64,000 nt of DNA from the NCBI GenBank assembly GCA_023301465.1, contig JALZUQ010000046.1:1-64000 (forward strand), in the 5' to 3' direction. The stretch is from Oligoflexales bacterium (GTDB taxonomy: Bacteria; Bdellovibrionota_B; Oligoflexia; Oligoflexales; JALZUQ01). Under the pieces are notes generated by a model. It saw nothing but the letters and a program-made list of their open reading frames with translations. It made no database searches and had not been told where the DNA came from. Position numbers and translations under genes: made by a program. Each line of letters starts with the position of its first letter. Within the stretch, counting starts at the first letter, position 1. Positions 62,873 to 64,000 of this stretch are shown in pieces.

Positions 62873-63103
62873 CTCATTTTTGCCTAGTCATCTTTGGTGG
62901 TTTTATCATGTCTTAACCATAGAAGATTGCAAGGCTTAAGAGTATAAATTGTTAAATTAAACACTCATGCTGGGCTATATGGAGGCAGTTATTTTGTGTA
63001 TTTGGTGGCAAATATTTCAATAAAACACTTGTTGTATTAGGAGTTTATCATTTTATCCGATACATAGTTAAGTCATATACGCCTTTATGAGGGAGTTCAC
63101 AGA

Positions 63104-64000
63104 TTGAGTGACATAAAAGATTATTTAGAATTCTGGCAAGCTAGCCATCCTGTTTTTATTCATTGGGATGGTCGTGAAGGTTTTTATAAAAGTCGGACAT
63201 TACAAGAGACGGTGACCCGGTTGCTAGCGTACATGAGAAGAACTCCAAGTGTTCACTTTATTTACGGTTCTCCTGCAATGGGGAAAACAACCATCACAAG
63301 ATACTGTACAACCGAGTTATCTAGCCACATTTGGGATGTTTGTTGGATGAGTCTTGCTACTAATATAGACCATGACCAATGGGTCTTTCCAAAGTTAGCA
63401 TCTTTTTTTGGAATACACTCTGGATTATCACGTAAGCAAAAAATATACGAGGTTGGACGTCACTTAGACCTTATGGTGGAAGATAAGCGAAAACTATGCA
63501 TTGTTGTAGATAGTGCAGATAGACTTACTACAGATCTAGCTTTTGGAGAAATAGATACTCTCCTGCAACTTCAAGATATTTCCAAGCATTGTGTAAGTTT
63601 TGTTTTTGTGGGGCGTCATAAATTATATAAAATGGCACAAAGACAACACAGTTTACAATCGCGTACTGGGTGTTTGCATGAGGTCGATAGGTGGAGTTAT
63701 AAAGACTTTAGTGATTTTATAGGTTACGCAATACATAAACAGCCAAAGTGCACTTTAGATATACCAGAACAAATAAGAAAAGAAATATACGATCAATATC
63801 AAGGTCAAATCGGTCTTATGGCCTCCACTTTAGAAAATCTTTGCATCGAATCTTTCATACAGCAATCGAAAGATATTTTGAAAGTGTTTCAAGAGCAGAA
63901 ACAAAAAATATTGATGCCTAGTAATTTTGCTAAAATAGATTCCAGCACGCATCAAAAATCAATGAATAAAGTTCAGTCAAGCGTCCAAATGATTCAAAAA
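63104..64000 (+). CDS. ExeA/GspA-like AAA ATPase, cut by the window end
   Basis: Partial gene; 299 codons are present without a stop. TTG 63104 follows GAGGGAG at 8 nt. The product begins MSDIKDYLEFWQASHPVF and has Walker A (YGSPAMGKTT, about residues 55-64), Walker B (LCIVVDSADR) and a sensor-like 'SFVFVGRHKLYKM', in the style of AAA_22/ExeA ATPases. ExeA-type proteins usually have a C-terminal peptidoglycan-binding or other effector domain, which would lie beyond the window. Related ATPases act in secretin assembly, transposition (TniB) or regulation, so the role is open. Confidence 0.75.
   Translation, partial: MSDIKDYLEFWQASHPVFIHWDGREGFYKSRTLQETVTRLLAYMRRTPSVHFIYGSPAMGKTTITRYCTTELSSHIWDVCWMSLATNIDHDQWVFPKLASFFGIHSGLSRKQKIYEVGRHLDLMVEDKRKLCIVVDSADRLTTDLAFGEIDTLLQLQDISKHCVSFVFVGRHKLYKMAQRQHSLQSRTGCLHEVDRWSYKDFSDFIGYAIHKQPKCTLDIPEQIRKEIYDQYQGQIGLMASTLENLCIESFIQQSKDILKVFQEQKQKILMPSNFAKIDSSTHQKSMNKVQSSVQMIQK

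Noticed and set aside
1-64000. tRNA, rRNA, CRISPR array, insertion sequence or prophage
   Set aside because: Read through for cloverleaf-like sequence, regular repeats, transposase or integrase motifs and terminal inverted repeats; none was convincing. A tRNAscan or IS search would be more sensitive.

Overview
The window is AT-rich, densely coded DNA from a Gram-negative bacterium. It holds many lipoproteins, outer-membrane barrels, a periplasmic M23 peptidase and c-type cytochromes. The mix of a long-type PPi-dependent phosphofructokinase, class II DAHP synthase, a CHASE2-SpoIIE phosphatase, an HU protein with a lysine-rich tail, BID_2-type lipoproteins and an ExeA-like ATPase suggests Bdellovibrionota/Oligoflexia or a related deltaproteobacterial-type lineage. 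That placement is inference. I saw no rRNA, tRNA, transposase or CRISPR array. TTG and GTG starts are common, and several gene starts were moved to a better ribosome-binding site or signal peptide.

Layout: 0.2-5.6 kb, two divergent surface lipoproteins with Ig-like repeats and the same 8-cysteine C-terminal domain. 5.7-14.1 kb, the most remarkable block: a minus-strand operon encoding a membrane protein that joins a FliF-like periplasmic part to a complete FliG-like cytoplasmic part, then MotA, MotB, a Cache-like membrane protein and a FecR-like exported protein. Divergent from it is a coupled operon of a PEGA/TPR lipoprotein and two outer-membrane proteins. No rod, hook, filament, export or FliM/FliN gene is present, so this looks like a non-flagellar ion-driven motor. 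14.2-16.9 kb, secreted proteins and a MepM-like endopeptidase. 17-22.6 kb, glyS, PPi-PFK, a basic small protein, a micro-ORF and an ABC-F ATPase. 22.6-25.7 kb, small proteins, ArfB and MscS. 25.8-29.5 kb, a giant exported protein with a C-terminal DUF3883/PD-(D/E)XK-like domain. 29.6-39.3 kb, desaturase, envelope proteins, tailed HU, AstE-like hydrolase, SpeD, dihaem cytochrome, LtaS-like transferase and a lipoprotein.

39.4-46.1 kb is a compact Fe-S assembly operon, sufB-C-D-S-U-nfu, ending in a photolyase. 46.1-49 kb has an exported protein, a LysR regulator and a cytochrome c lipoprotein. 49-51.9 kb is the minus-strand ccsA-hemA-hemC operon for tetrapyrrole synthesis and cytochrome c maturation, divergent from a class II DAHP synthase. 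53.2-58.9 kb has an internalin-like leucine-rich protein and a three-gene signalling operon (CHASE2-SpoIIE phosphatase, STAS-zinc ribbon, PAS-GGDEF). 58.9-62.9 kb is a minus-strand purD-purE-tsaC/sua5-maf-repeat protein operon. An AAA ATPase gene runs off the right end.

All domain and family calls come from reading the sequence by eye. No database search or structure prediction was run.
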